Positions 1-11,464 of a stretch of DNA of 64,000 nt are shown here, one piece after another. A program made the position numbers and the translations under genes. The stretch's first letter is position 1. Each line of letters opens with the position of its first letter. Source of the stretch: Escallonia rubra (Eukaryota > Streptophyta > Magnoliopsida > Escalloniales > Escalloniaceae); assembly GCA_033065855.1 (NCBI GenBank), contig JAVXUO010000974.1, positions 124,001-188,000 of the forward strand, given 5' to 3'. The notes beneath the pieces are model-generated. The model had not been told where the DNA came from, did not search any database, and was given only the letters and a program-made list of their open reading frames with translations.

Positions 1-868
1 TTTGCACAATATCCTGAAGTGATTGGCAAATTATGAATTCAACCAGTATGAAATCGGGCAATTCTCTCTTGCTTTGAAAATGGTCATGCTCTCGACTTAC
101 TAATGATGAACTCCTAGACTTACTGAAAGCATAATTTATAATTTTGCGTCAGATGTCCGTTTTAGGCACTTTTTTCTTAAAGTTGCGTGTTTTTTTGTGA
201 TCTACAAGGTTGAAGAGGCCAAGGGACGAAATCAATATGGTACGAAGGCTGTTTGTTTAGAGTGTAAGTATAATGGAAAACTTCGGAAGGGCATAAGTTT
301 GAGCTTGGGCATCCAATTGAGGCGATTTATTTTCTGAAATTGGGTATCTCTTTGCGAAGGATGCATTGGTAAACAGCCCACGATAGTTTGGAGAACTTTT
401 TTTCTTTCCAAAAAAGGCCTCCCCCCCCCCCCCCCTCAATTGTGTAGTATTCTAGATATTGGTAGAAATTTGGAACCTTTAACCCCCAATAAGTTCTATG
501 TGCTGAATGACAAACCAAGCTTTGAATATCGTAGCAAAAAGGTTCATGGGTAACATTTGTCTGTGGAGTTAAACCGAGTTTTCTATGGCGACAATATCTA
601 GTATGGTGCTCAAGTTTTCCACATATAAAGCACGTAGCATGCTCATTTCCAAAATGATTTTGCTTTCATTTTCTTGTTGTTATTTGCACGGTTAAAAGGA
701 TGGCCTTGGTTCCACTTCTTTGAGGCATAAGAGGAATATTTATATTTGAAGTCTTTGCTTTTTATATGCTTGCTTCTAGCATTCAAAAATTTATTTTGCA
801 TTCAAAAACTGTTTTGACCTTTAGGCGTGCGTCACTAAACATTGAGAAATTTACCACTATCATTACTG
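1..868. other. Intergenic, no gene seen
   Basis: AT-rich DNA. Short open frames here show no domain, codon bias or splice context. The only structured item is a run of 15 C at 421-435, which by itself makes the glycine runs seen in two minus-strand frames. Confidence 0.6.
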
Positions 869-1570
869 TTACCTTGGCCATTTTTTGGCATGGTTGGCAT
901 GTGTGTTGTTGGGAAGAGCTTCATTCTTCGTGTCTTGCTTTCTCGCTTCCTCCTTAATTTGAAGTTGCGCCATGAGGTTCACAATTGACAGGTTCAATTG
1001 GTTGTGATACATGTCTTTTCGGAACTTCTTCCACAAATTCGGCAATTTGTTGATGATGGCAGCCACTTGCATTTGTTCATCTACACCGATTCCTTCAAAA
1101 ATAATTTCGTGAATAATCATCTGGAGGTCATGCATCTGAGCTATAATTAATATTTTTCTGACATCATACGATTGAAAAAGTGGCTACACGCATAATCTTT
1201 TTTCTGCCTCAATGTCGTATTTGTGCTACAATCCTTACCACATTCTTTTGGCAAAATTGTAAGTAGCAGAATAACAATTATAAAGCTAATCAAAAAGACA
1301 ATTTAGCATATAAGTACGACATTCTTCTTCGTCCCTTTCTCACTTTGCAATATAATATTCATACTTCGCCAATTATCCCCCATTCATATTTCTTATGTCT
1401 ACCTTCTTTGGGTTCTTGGCAGTTAAAATCCAAACCACCTTCATCAACTTAAGAAAACACGTTATCTTGTTAGCCCATGTTTTGATGTTTCTTCTACCAC
1501 AACGAAATGGCTTATTCAAGACATTCAAGTTGGTAGTAGGAGTGGCTGAAGAGGTGGTGGAATCAGCCAT
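869..1570 (-). pseudogene. Ty1/copia gag fragment, antisense and decayed
   Basis: The minus strand reads from an ATG at 1570 into a protein starting MADSTTSSAT, followed by the W-x-N-K-x-T-x-FLK segment usual at the start of copia Gag polypeptides. After an interrupted stretch (1140-1372) the frame resumes at 1135-869 with VAAIINKLPNLWKKF and an N-x-x-x-L-x-x-x-EE-x-R helix. That order matches the UBN2 / gag-polypeptide domain of plant copia elements. No CCHC knuckle, pol or LTR is seen nearby, so this is an isolated remnant. Family assignment is from remembered motifs; the break positions are directly seen. Confidence 0.6.
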
Positions 1571-2273
1571 GGAGTCCTCTTAAATTATTGGAAGTGTTAC
1601 AAAAAAAATCAAGAGCGACTACCAAAATCAAAATTAAGATTAGCTAGTTGAGGGGCGGACTAGGTCGCTCTCTTATGACGACTTGTGTCCCTTCGCATTA
1701 CCATCGATGCAGCAAGGTTCTTGATATGTCGCCTCTGTAATACGGTAATCCAACTCTAATTGTTGCTTTGCTCGTCCCTCACTTGTCCTCCACCTTTGCG
1801 CGTGTTACTAAGAGCCCAATGAGTGTTCTCTCATATACTCCTTAAAGTTCTTTAAAAGACCAATGTGAGACAAGTTTTTTTCAAAAGTTCAAGTATGTAA
1901 GAAAAATATATCTTCTCACTTACAAGAAATGTGGTACTAAAGCATCTAAAGATTATTTTTATCAAAACCATTCCTCTATGGAAAAAGAATCTTTTGTTGA
2001 ATACTCCAACTTAATATATGATAACGGCTGGCTAAGACTGCGAGGCTTCCTAGCATACCGAGTTGGCAATGGATTAGAGCCTGCACACATGAACAAGCAT
2101 GCTTCACATAGTGCTTATTGGACGAATTAAAAAAAAAGTTGCTTGGAGAGTAATTGAAATGTGAATACCTTATTGCAAGAGTTGTGCATGCAAAAGCAGG
2201 CACTTAATAGGATTCACTGCTACATTTCATCTTACTTAACTACTCATTTATCCTTAAAAACTATTTTCTAAAA
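1571..2273. other. Intergenic, no gene seen
   Basis: No supported coding region, terminal repeat or RNA gene. It may be the remaining flank of the decayed copia copy, but no LTR pair can be recognised. Confidence 0.5.
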
Positions 2274-2450
2274 GGGTTAACTACACCCAAGCCTTTGAAC
2301 TTAGGGTAAAATTTTAAGCATGTCCATTAGTTTTGGAAAATAGCACTGATGTCTATTAACCAAACATAATAATCAAATAGATAACAGTTTGAACGAAATG
2401 ACTATATTGCCCATGACTTGGAATGTAAATGACTTGAAATGCCATTTATT
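2274..2450. mobile_element. Mutator-like element terminal fragment
   Basis: The stretch starts GGGTTAACTACACCC and continues through ACGAAATGACTATATTGCCC at about 2393-2412. The same order of motifs opens the complete Mutator-like element at 48536 in FEY intron 4 (GTGTTAGTTACACCC, then the ATTGCCCATGACTT motif). It is followed, as there, by CA/CC-rich sequence (2470-2700). I could not find the opposite terminus before 3500, so this looks like a truncated copy. Confidence 0.45.
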
Positions 2451-3516
2451 TATTCTCTTTCTCTTCGAGAACCGGTGACCACCGATGTTACCATCCAAGA
2501 CCACCGTCTCCACTTGCCAATGGCACCACAATGACTACACCACTTCAGCATCACCACCATATCGTCCATGACCAACAACCATGGCACCACCATAACACCA
2601 CCAACCACCCTTGCCATCACCCTACCACCATCAATGTCGCAACCCAGCCTAGCCCCTTTGTCACGTCCCAAACCAACCCAAAAGAAACGATCATGCACTC
2701 CATCACTAGGAGTCATTGAATTGTCACTATATTATCTCTTTAGCGACACTTGTTAAGCTTAAATGCTCAAAGTGGAGCTCAAATGCACACCAAATTTTTG
2801 GCAAGAACCAACCCAAAAGAATAACTAACATATTGTTAAATCCATAGATTTGTGAAAAAGAACAAAGAAGCTTGATATAAATCCATTCGCCTCTTTGAGA
2901 TCTTTTCTGATCAAATTTGTAACCAAAAGTGCTTGTAAGGACAATCAAAAAGCATATCTATATCCGCAATATATGGAAAGCCCTTTTAGTGTAACATCAC
3001 TTTTGGTGCTACATAACTACATATATAAAATTATAACACTTGACATTCTACAAGAAATTTTAAAAAGTGGCACAAAACAAAAATTTTAACAATAAATAAC
3101 TATCTATAAGGGCATTTTTGGTTTTCACAGTTTCAATTTCATTTGAAAATGTTCAAATAAATTCTAAAGGCTAAGCTTGAAATCATAAAACTATTATATT
3201 ACTAACTTTATCGTGGCATACACATTGCGTGTTCCGCGATAGCTGGTTAGAATAAAACCAAATAGAATTGCATTGAACTTACATTTAGAAATTCTTCTTG
3301 AGAGAGAGAGAGAGTCCTCTTGCTCTCTAGATTCTTTCTTTTATTTCTACAGAGTTCGTGTGTGGATGTCACCGTTTACTGCATCATGACTATCTAATCG
3401 CTTACGAGGTTCCCCCCTAAGAATCCTTTTTAACATGATTTTGTTTGAATACAATGGCAACACTCTCAAGGTCACTAGTTCGATTGCAAGATCACCAACA
3501 TCACGACCTTGACTAT
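2451..3516. other. Mutator-type interior or intergenic, no gene seen
   Basis: 2470-2700 is rich in ACC/CAC triplets and keeps several frames open on both strands. I judge that compositional, not coding. 2700-3516 is AT-rich with an (AG)n run at 3301-3314 and no recognisable gene. Confidence 0.4.
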
Positions 3517-3580
3517 CACTACAAGAAATTTGTGATTCAGCGACAAAAACTTTTTGTTGTTAAAAGTTATAAATTCGACA
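3517..3580. mobile_element. CACTA transposon terminus (left-type end)
   Basis: CACTACAAGAAATTTGTGAT followed by CAGCGACAAAAAC is a CACTA (En/Spm) terminal inverted repeat with the start of a subterminal repeat. Its nearest match in the window is the inverted end at 25065, which reads CACTAAAAGAAAAATGTGAT then TTAACGAC on the minus strand. The two could be the ends of one very large element, or solitary ends of related elements. Flanking triplets differ (TAT versus TGT). Confidence 0.5.
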
Positions 3581-3589
3581 AGAATCATA

Positions 3590-4236
3590 TAGATAGAAAG
3601 GATAATTAAATAGGACTTCCCTTATTTCTTTTCTATTAGAAAGTAGGGAAGAAAAACTCATAGTTCCATAAGAGTCTAAGAAGAGGAAGAGTAGCTCCTT
3701 TTCCACCGTAAGTTAACTAAAATAGAAAACTTCAAACTCAAGAGGAGAGCTCCTTTCATTTGTAATATGTGATGTTTGAAAGTGCTGATGTTTGATCCAT
3801 CACCATTTTCCTAGTTGTTCTTGGAACCTCTATGTTATACTTCCTTTCCATATTTGATGGTGATTCGTGATGATGACCCCGGGACACATGGAAGAAAGGA
3901 GTTTTGTAACTTATCATTCCGCAGAATCAGCAAGCCCACTCTTGTACAACATAAATCCTGAGGAGAGGTAAGACAACTAGGAAAAGGAGGAAAAAAGGGA
4001 GTACAACAAATTGAAAAACCAAGGAGAGGAAACGTGCCCATCTATCCAACATTTCTCAAAGGAAAGAGGTCTCACAAGAAGACCGGATTTTAAGACAAAA
4101 GGTAACAAAAAACAAACGAGAATCGGTCTGATCCCCTGACAGCAGTACAAGAAGGCGGACATTTGCTATGAAATTCGGGTTGCTCTCGGTATTGCAGAGT
4201 AGCTAAATAGGTGTCATTGACTACCCCTTGAGTAAG
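3590..4236. repeat. Duplicated host block, copy A, left part
   Basis: This stretch is repeated at 12410-13044 with many substitutions but the same order, including the shared segments GATAGAAAGGATA, GAGGAAGAGTAGCTCC and CGGTCTGATCCCCTGACAGC. In copy A it is interrupted at 4237 by a solo-LTR-like element and resumes at 7446. There is no intact gene. The AG-rich character and style suggest possible organelle origin, but I cannot show that. Confidence 0.7.
4232..4236. repeat. Target-site duplication, left (GTAAG)
   Basis: GTAAG immediately precedes the TGTAACATCC end and is repeated at 7446-7450 directly after the right end. Confidence 0.8.
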
Positions 4237-4795
4237 TGTAACATCCCGGAATTTTCCGGAACGTTAACACTCGCTTGATCATTTACACTAAGGTAACAAA
4301 ACCCTCAAACTTAACCGATTAGAATATCAGCTAGTCAGAGCAACTAAACCAGTGAGTAAAATAATACTCTTAGCGTACCATCATAGTTGAAACATCAAGT
4401 CTAAGTAAAAAAAAATTAAATGACAATATTAACCCATGCAGGGGTTCTAATGACCAAGATTGAAACTTAAATTCTCTTTCCCTTGCTCGGCTCAGATCTA
4501 ATCCACACCCAATGCGATCTATTGTTGGTTATCACCTGCAGAAAGAAAGTCAAACGAGAGTGAGCTTTTGAGAGCTCAGTAAGGTTGCTAAAAAAATTAG
4601 TAAAGGGATACGAAAATTTTATAGATTTAATACGATTGCAATATGGAGGAGATTCAGCTCAATGCCATAAACTAGATACAAATAAGAACATTTTTCAGAT
4701 ACGATGCAAATAATCACATATGCTATTGAACATGAGCAATTGCAAAGCCACGCAGGAAGTGCAGGGTAATCACTTAGCAAAGCCACAAAGGTGAG

Positions 4796-4940
4796 CATCA
4801 AGGCACTAGCCCACACCAATACATCGGCTAGTACATCAAGGCACTAGCCTACACCAATACAATTGTTAGTCCGTCAAGGTATTAGCCCATACCAATACAC
4901 CGGCTAGTCCATCAAGGTACTAGCCTACACCAATATCCTC
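4796..4940. repeat. 38-bp minisatellite
   Basis: Units start with CATCAAGG-type sequence at 4796, 4834, 4872 and 4910, an exact 38-bp period. Each contains ACTAGCC(C/T)ACACCAATAC and GGCTAGT. The homologous place in insertion B (about 13770-13800) shows only a single CTAGTCCATCTAGGTACTAG-like unit, so the array expanded after the copies separated. Confidence 0.8.
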
Positions 4941-6029
4941 TAATATGCACCAACTCCCGCCAAACACACCAATGTAGAATCTCATGTCAATTGAACAAAA
5001 CGACAACAAACAATAATACGATGATTAAGTCGATGCACAACGAGAAATAAATACATAGCATCGAATAGGATTTCCAATAAACGTGTAAGGCTCAAAATAG
5101 GGCATTAAAGGCAAACAATGCACATTTCAACTATAACGGAGTTCGAAGAAATTCGATAGCAATACAGAAAAATAGACGAAGACAATTTGAGGAATTGAGT
5201 TTTGGATAGGAATCTCTTACCTCAATCCAAGCTATATATGCACTGCTATATGACTTGTTCAAAATCCTCGAGTCAACCTAAATTGATAATTAAATTATCA
5301 TAATACAATCTAGTTTCATATACTATGAACTCAAAGCTACTTTCTTAAATGTCACTCGCTCCGACACTCTCAATCTAAACCCAAAACAAAAAAGATCCCT
5401 CGGATAGACAACTTAACCGATAACTCATCACGCTCCGTAAAGCATTAAGACATCCCAAACTTCATAATAAATACTTATAAAATACAGCTTAAAACAACAT
5501 AATAAGTAAAATATGAATATTTTCTGAATTGTTTTGAATTAAAATAATTTATTTAAATGAAATAAAAACCCATAATTATTTCTTGGTGAGAATAAAGTCC
5601 CATAATTTTTTTATTATCTTTTAAATATGTATAAAAATTATAGAAATTGAAATTAGAATTTAAAAGACATCAAAACTTATTTTTAAAATTTTCGTTTTGC
5701 TAAATCCGATGCAATACGGAATTGATAGCAAATCAACTCTAAAAATCACCAAATTTATATTGAGTCTTTCTTATACTATAAAAACATTACTATAATTTTT
5801 CCAAAATCTTTTCATGATTTTAAAGGCTCAAAAGAAGATTATAAGTTTGAAATTGCAGAAAATATTAAAAATACATACGATATCAGAAAAATATGAAATT
5901 TTAGCTGTAATCCTAATATTATCCCAAGAAACTTTCTGCAAAGTTTCATTAATTTACAATAACCGCACGATAGCCCGCCGTCAAGCGGTACAACTGTCTA
6001 AGCATAATGTACAATTTCTTTTCACTGTA

Positions 6030-6800
6030 CAACACAGCACAGCACAGCACATCACCACTTCTTCCTCCTCCCACAGCCCAGATCAATCATCAAGCTCACG
6101 ATTTTCCCTCCATTTTTTATTTTATTCCACTCACTACTACACACACACTCACACAACACAACACACTCATATTTCTCCACATACCCACTCATTCACCACA
6201 CACCAAACACACGCACACACATTCACTTTTCTTGTGGCTGTGCAACCCATTTATTCATACAGGTTCACACCACCACCATTCTTGCACATCTCACTCACAC
6301 AACATCTCATGGGTCTTCTTTTCCCTTTAATTTTTCCAACACACTCACATGCACATGCACATTCACACCACCTACCTTCCATCTCACACGGCAGTGGGTC
6401 TCTCTTTCTCGTTTCTTTTCATCACACTAACACACATATTTAACACCATACACTGATATGCACATATACACAACCATACTCACATCAAAACACACCACTC
6501 ATCGAGACCCGCAAATACTCTTATATATTTACACGAGCACACAACCTGATATACAACCTGCTCACCCGCTCATACACACATAATACCCAGCAACTATGAA
6601 CCAACAATACCCACAATTTAAACTGTCTCATGGCAATCTCCTGCAAACCCACATCTTTTTCCCCAAACACACATACACGACATACGCATAGCCTGCCTTT
6701 AGTCTTCCTCACACACTCATTTTCACACATAATACACAGGACACTCATGTCCACTCCCTTACAGCCTCACACACAAACATACTCACATATAACTCACCTA
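6030..6800. repeat. CA-rich low-complexity tract
   Basis: Long interrupted runs of CACA and CACT give spurious open frames, up to 209 codons on the + strand. The equivalent tract in insertion B is about 14990-15900, so it is an inherited part of the element and not a gene. Confidence 0.75.
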
Positions 6801-6938
6801 ATTATTGTAATGTAAGAGAGAAAGAAACAGGATCGAAGCTGACCGGAAGATCGAACCTCGCCGAAAGATTTATCTGTCGTCTCCCTTTCTCCCTCTTTCT
6901 GTGAATAATTTCTTCCTTTCTCACGAACACACAGAGTC

Positions 6939-6962
6939 TTCTCTCTCTCTCTCTCTCTCTCT
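6939..6962. repeat. (CT)n microsatellite
   Basis: About twelve CT dinucleotides in a row, near the right end of insertion A. Insertion B has a shorter CT tract at the matching place (about 16319-16332). Confidence 0.85.
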
Positions 6963-7445
6963 TTTGGTAACCAAAATTGGGATATAAAAATCAAAGACAA
7001 TTTTCTCCACAATCTTCTCCCTTGTTCCCTCTCCAATTTAACTTTTATTTCTTTCCTTTTTCAATGCCAGATTTTTTTTCCTCCACTAATCCCTCTCTTT
7101 GCTATTTCAAAATATAAAATGCGCACTTATGGTTATTAAACGAAGACTGTTGTTAAAGGTTGCCAATCTTTTAGCTCATGCCAATCGTCGCAAAAGAACT
7201 CAAATAATTACTTATAAACTTGTCGCTAAAGAAATAAACATGCTATAGTTTACTGTACAACAAGCTTCATTTATTGCAACTTATAATCATTTTGAAAAAA
7301 GAATGTCGCTAAACGTCCTAAATGATACCGCTCACAATAACCGTCCCAAAAGATCATCTAGTATCACTTACAAAAATTGTCGTCTAAGAAATTAATAATC
7401 AGCTTAATTTATTGTAAGCCCAACCTTAGGTCTGGGGGTACTACA

Positions 7446-7735
7446 GTAAGAGCTTCAGAAGTAGCATTGCTTAAGTGAAGAAGGTGGCTCCATATGGGAG
7501 AAATTAGAGTCATTTTGGGGAGTCCCAAGGGAAAGAAATTCTTACTCCTTGGGACAAAACAAAAATGTAGAATTATTTGAGGCGCTCGTAGCTCAAGAAG
7601 GTCAAGGCCTCACTCTATTCCTATGAAGGATTAGAGGCCTTGGAAAAGAAGAAGAAATCCACTAAAGTTCTAGTATGTGAGTGTCGTGCAACGCGGACCA
7701 AGCCTTACTTTATTCTTATTCTAGTAAGGAGTGAG
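7446..7735. repeat. Duplicated host block, copy A, right part
   Basis: This continues copy A after the insertion and matches 16664-16935 closely (AAGGTGGCTCCATATGGGAG, GAGGCGCTCGTA, AAGGCCTCACTCTATTCC). It contains imperfect palindromes around AAGGCCT...ATTCC. No gene is seen. Confidence 0.75.
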
Positions 7736-8281
7736 TGAACGGACTCTTAGCTCCTAGCTCATACTCGGAAGCCCAAAAAGCGTGAGGGTATGAGCATAGT
7801 CGGGAGTGAGTGAATGACTCAATGTCTTTATCGCAGCTAAGAGCTACGAGCTTCGAGGTCTGAGCTACAAGTTGTGAGCTACGAGCTCCAAGGCCTTTAC
7901 CTTCATGAGCTGAGCGTAACCCAAACTCTTTATTCCTTCATAGGAATAGAATAAGGCAAGTTATGGATTTGTATGACACTCTTATACTTGGAAAACAAAA
8001 TTCATGTTCTATCTTCTTTTCCTTTTAGTGGATGAAGAATTCGATTCTTTGTCTTTCGTTGGGCCCAAAATACAATAAAATGTTCCCTTAAATCGTGTCA
8101 TCCCCGTATGGAGCCACCGTTCTCTATATCGCGTAGGAGTAAGGGCTCATCACTCCCCTTACTCTCAAGGAGTAGAGTAAGTTCGGCTTACTCTTTCTCC
8201 TTAATCAAGGCCTTCTTGTTTGCATATGACATCATGGTTGTGATAGCATGCTTGGGATGACACGCCATCCATCGTGGTTTT
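7736..8281. other. Unrecognised AT/GC-mixed spacer
   Basis: Repeated words (GAGCTACGAG, TCATAGGAATAGAATAAGG) recall the right part of the duplicated block, but no gene, terminal repeat or RNA gene can be supported. It ends at the CACTA insertion site. Confidence 0.4.
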
Positions 8282-9264
8282 CACTACAAGAAAATCCACT
8301 TTTAGCGACGGACAATTCCGTCGCTAAAAGTGGGTAATCCGTTGGTAAAGACTTTTAGCGACGGACTGTCAATCTGTCGCTAAAAGTCCGTTGTTAAAAA
8401 CCCCGTTGCTGAAAGATTAGCGACAGATTTTGGTGATCCGTCGGCAAAATTTAGACTTTTACCGACGAAAATAATTACTTTTAGCGACGGAAAATTCCGT
8501 CACTAAAGGTATTTTATATATTTTGCTGATTTTTTAATTTCTGAATAAAAATCTTTTAGCGACGGAATTTCCGTCGCAAAAGTACTTAGCGGCATTAATT
8601 CCGTCGATAAAAGTCTCTCTAAATCATTGACCAACAGATTTTTAGCAACACAATTTCGTTGCTAAAAGTCTATCTCTAAAAATATTTATCATTTTGTAGA
8701 AGATTTTAGACAATTACTTCTTATCAACTAATCCAACAATAATTTAATTATTTAAACTAGGATTCATCTTTACCAAATTCCAAGTAAAACAAATAAGATT
8801 TAAGTTAGATGTTCACTGAATATAATGTATAATTATCACATCGTACAATCTCAAAAATAAAAAATAAAAAAAATACAAGTTACATTGAAACTAAAAAAAC
8901 TATAAACCAAAGATTTGCTCCAAAAGCTTGCACAAAAAAAAAATTAAGGCTTATAACTCAGGTAAAAAATAATATATGACGTCATACAATCAACATTAAG
9001 GATTATAACTCAGCTATAAAAGGAACCACATTGGTTTGATAATCAACCACTCTTTTTGACGAACTTCCACCCAGAGGGCTCACGTAATTTTCGTAATGAC
9101 AAGGTGAAACTATATTTTTATCCAAAGAAGAGATTTAAAATGCATAATGAAAATCATGAGGGTATTTAAGGGGTCGATCTGTAGAAAAAAACGTGAGTGC
9201 CGGTAAAAGCAAGTGAATGTGATATGCGAATAACGCAAAAATAATACACAGATAAGTACCGTAC

Positions 9265-9413
9265 CCTCCTTTCCCAGTAAGGATGGAAGCAGATAAAGTC
9301 ATAAACTGGAGTGATTGTCGACACCAACACAACATTGAGTCCAGTGAACAGCAAAAGTGCTGCCATAGGCCGGGTTCTATGAGGCATCTTATTTTATGTT
9401 TGAGCTTCTATCT
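9265..9413 (-). pseudogene. Captured host-gene exon inside the CACTA element
   Basis: On the minus strand TTATTGCAG ends at 9414 (splice acceptor), an ATG lies at 9387, and 41 codons run to AGG|GTACGG (donor after 9265). The peptide starts MPHRTRPMAALLLF, has one hydrophobic segment (about residues 8-24), then TPVYDF and PYWERR. I recognise it, from memory only, as close to the N-terminus of a very short conserved plant membrane protein of unknown function. The known-looking sequence stops at the donor and the next frame is intronic, so later exons were not captured. Introns were retained, so capture was at DNA level. Alternative: a chance open frame; the coincidence of acceptor, ATG and donor argues against it. 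Confidence 0.55.
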
Positions 9414-10599
9414 CTGCAATAACACGCACATGGTTGAAAACCAATGTCATAAAGTAGCAAATTTCATGCTCAAATCACGCCACAGATAGGTAAAAATTAA
9501 CGCAATCAGCAAGGAGACATATAATCAAGCCAAAGTTCAAAACGGCCTCAAACCAACATAAAACATATCAATTGCTAAAGCTATTGGTCCTACATAATGC
9601 AGAATTTCCAGTTACTTTCATGAATCTTAACAGAACCATTACTAATGTAATATCAAGTTGATCTCAACATCATTAAGGGAAAAATGACAACCACAAAGAG
9701 CTGAAGTTCACAAGGTTGAGAAGTCAATCGATATAGGAATCCCAGCTACCTGAAACTTTACTCAATCACCAAGCAGCCTTAGAATCAAACCAAACAACAT
9801 AGCTGATATAACGAAAAAACTGACATTTGCTAATCCCATAATCTTTTCAGATATAGAAATTATAGTGCCAAAGCTATTGGCTGCGTAGTCCATATTACCA
9901 CATTCTTTATTTTCCAGTTACTTTAAAGGTCTATATTAACCACTATTAACGATCTTTAATCTCAAGTACTATCACAACACTATACTTAGGCAGGTACTGA
10001 ATTATGACATGGATGAATTCGAAAGTATGTAGTCAATAAAGTATTCAGATAAATTGGGCCTCGACTCAGCACAACAGCAAATCGATTTCTCTCAATGCAT
10101 AGAGTGATCACAATATTTCCCCTCATTGATGAAAGCTATTTACAATCCAAATTATTAGCTCTTTTGTTCATATTGAAACAAATCATCAGGATCTGACAGA
10201 GCTCTTTGTGACATTTTATCAAACACCCAACACCCAAAAATAAGGCATATTAACATACAGTAGCATGAAGTGCATTAATACTAACAAACCCAGAAATTAA
10301 GCACAAAATGTTTTGACATGTAAATGCATGTTTACGAGGGTGGGGTGAGGCGTATTGCCTATGCACCTCCCAGGAATGGGCACCCTTTAGTTTAATTTCA
10401 AACGGGCAAAATGCAAGAGATAGGTTATATATTCCTGTGAAAAAGGTCAGAGAGCTCTCAAATTTTGATCTAAGGAACTGAGTAGCAACAAATATGGCCT
10501 TTGTTTCTCTTTGGTTATAATGGAGAACTCGTACATATATCATGTTGGCTCTTACTCGGGTAGTAACCGCAATGTTCGCGAGACATTGGATTTGAAATT

Positions 10600-10860
10600 T
10601 TACCTTGTTTTCACCGTCAAAATGGCCACCATGCGATGGCCGGTGACAATGGAGATCGGCGGGGCAGAGGCGCGAGGGGCTGTAGTAGCCAGGCGTGCAT
10701 GGCTGTTACGCCGGCGGGGCGTGCCTAGCTGTTGACGTCGGCGGGGCTGTGGTGGCAGGGGTGGCATGGCGGTGAGGCAAAGGGTGCTGTAGAGAGGAGA
10801 GAGAGAGAGAGAGGCAGAGAGAAAATAGGAAGAGAAGGTTGTACAGCGGCTGGGAGAAAA
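10600..10860 (-). other. GC-rich leader-like segment in CACTA element
   Basis: On the minus strand a CT-rich run (about 10796-10815) precedes GC-rich sequence and an AACAAG|GTAAAATT donor-like site near 10600. That fits a 5' untranslated exon belonging to the captured gene whose coding exon lies at 9413-9265. It is not coding in any convincing frame. Confidence 0.35.
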
Positions 10861-11464
10861 GAATGCAACTAGGGTTTGTGTATATTTAAGTAACTTTTAG
10901 CGACGGATTTTGACCGTCGTTAAAAGTCCGTCGCTAAAAGTTATTAAAAAATTTCAAATAAATGAACTTTTATCGACGGAATCAATCCGTCGCTAAAAGT
11001 AATTTAAAAATTATTTTTTTAAAAAAAAATTCAAAAAAGGAAGAATTTTTCAAATTCAAATTAGCGACGGATTTACCGTCGGTAAAAGTCCGTCGGCAAA
11101 AGTTCGTCGCTGAAGATAGTTACCGACGAAAAATTACGTCAGTAAAAAGCTTTAGCGACAGACTTTTAGCGACGGTAAATCCGTCGCTAAAAGTGATTTT
11201 CAGCGACGGAAATTGATCCGTTGCTAAAAAACCGTCGCTAAAAACTGTTTTTCTTGTAGTGTTTATATCTGGACTTGGACCGAATAATTGAACACCAAGC
11301 TAAGGAGTAGTAACTGAAAGAGTCCCCTTCGAAGTATGGAGAATAATTCTACCATCTACTCCCATGCAACAACCTATGAGTCACAACTATTATGTCATTT
11401 CCTTGATAATCTAATAGATTTCAAAATGTGAAATGAAGTTCTATCCTTTAGTTAACTTACAGTT

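Larger units (their letters stand above)
4237..7445. mobile_element. Solo-LTR-like insertion A, 3.2 kb, TSD GTAAG
   Basis: The element starts TGTAACATCCCGGAATTTTC and ends GGGGGTACTACA. It is flanked by exact 5-bp copies of GTAAG at 4232-4236 and 7446-7450. A homologous element sits at 13045-16637, and copy B of the host block supplies the empty site, so both borders are certain. TG...CA ends and a 5-bp TSD fit an LTR retrotransposon reduced to one LTR. No internal gag or pol is present. Inside are a 38-bp minisatellite (4796-4940), a CA-rich tract (about 6030-6800) and a CT tract. Family unknown; a non-LTR-type element with the same TSD length is less likely. Confidence 0.75.
8282..11261. 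mobile_element. Non-autonomous CACTA transposon with captured host sequence
   Basis: The left end is CACTACAAGAAAATCCAC and the right end reads TTTTTCTTGTAGTG, an inverted repeat of at least 13 bp. The flanking triplets are TTT on both sides (8279-8281 and 11262-11264), the 3-bp TSD expected of CACTA elements. About 400 bp inside each end is packed with inverted copies of TTTTAGCGACGG and CCGTCGCTAAAA, the subterminal repeats that CACTA transposases bind. No transposase is encoded, so mobility would need a related autonomous element. The interior (about 8700-10860) holds an antisense exon with splice sites (9265-9413) and a GC-rich leader-like segment (10600-10860). Confidence 0.88.

Noticed and set aside
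5814-6443. 209-codon open frame in insertion A
   Set aside because: Made of CA/CT low-complexity DNA. The homologous stretch of insertion B does not preserve the frame.
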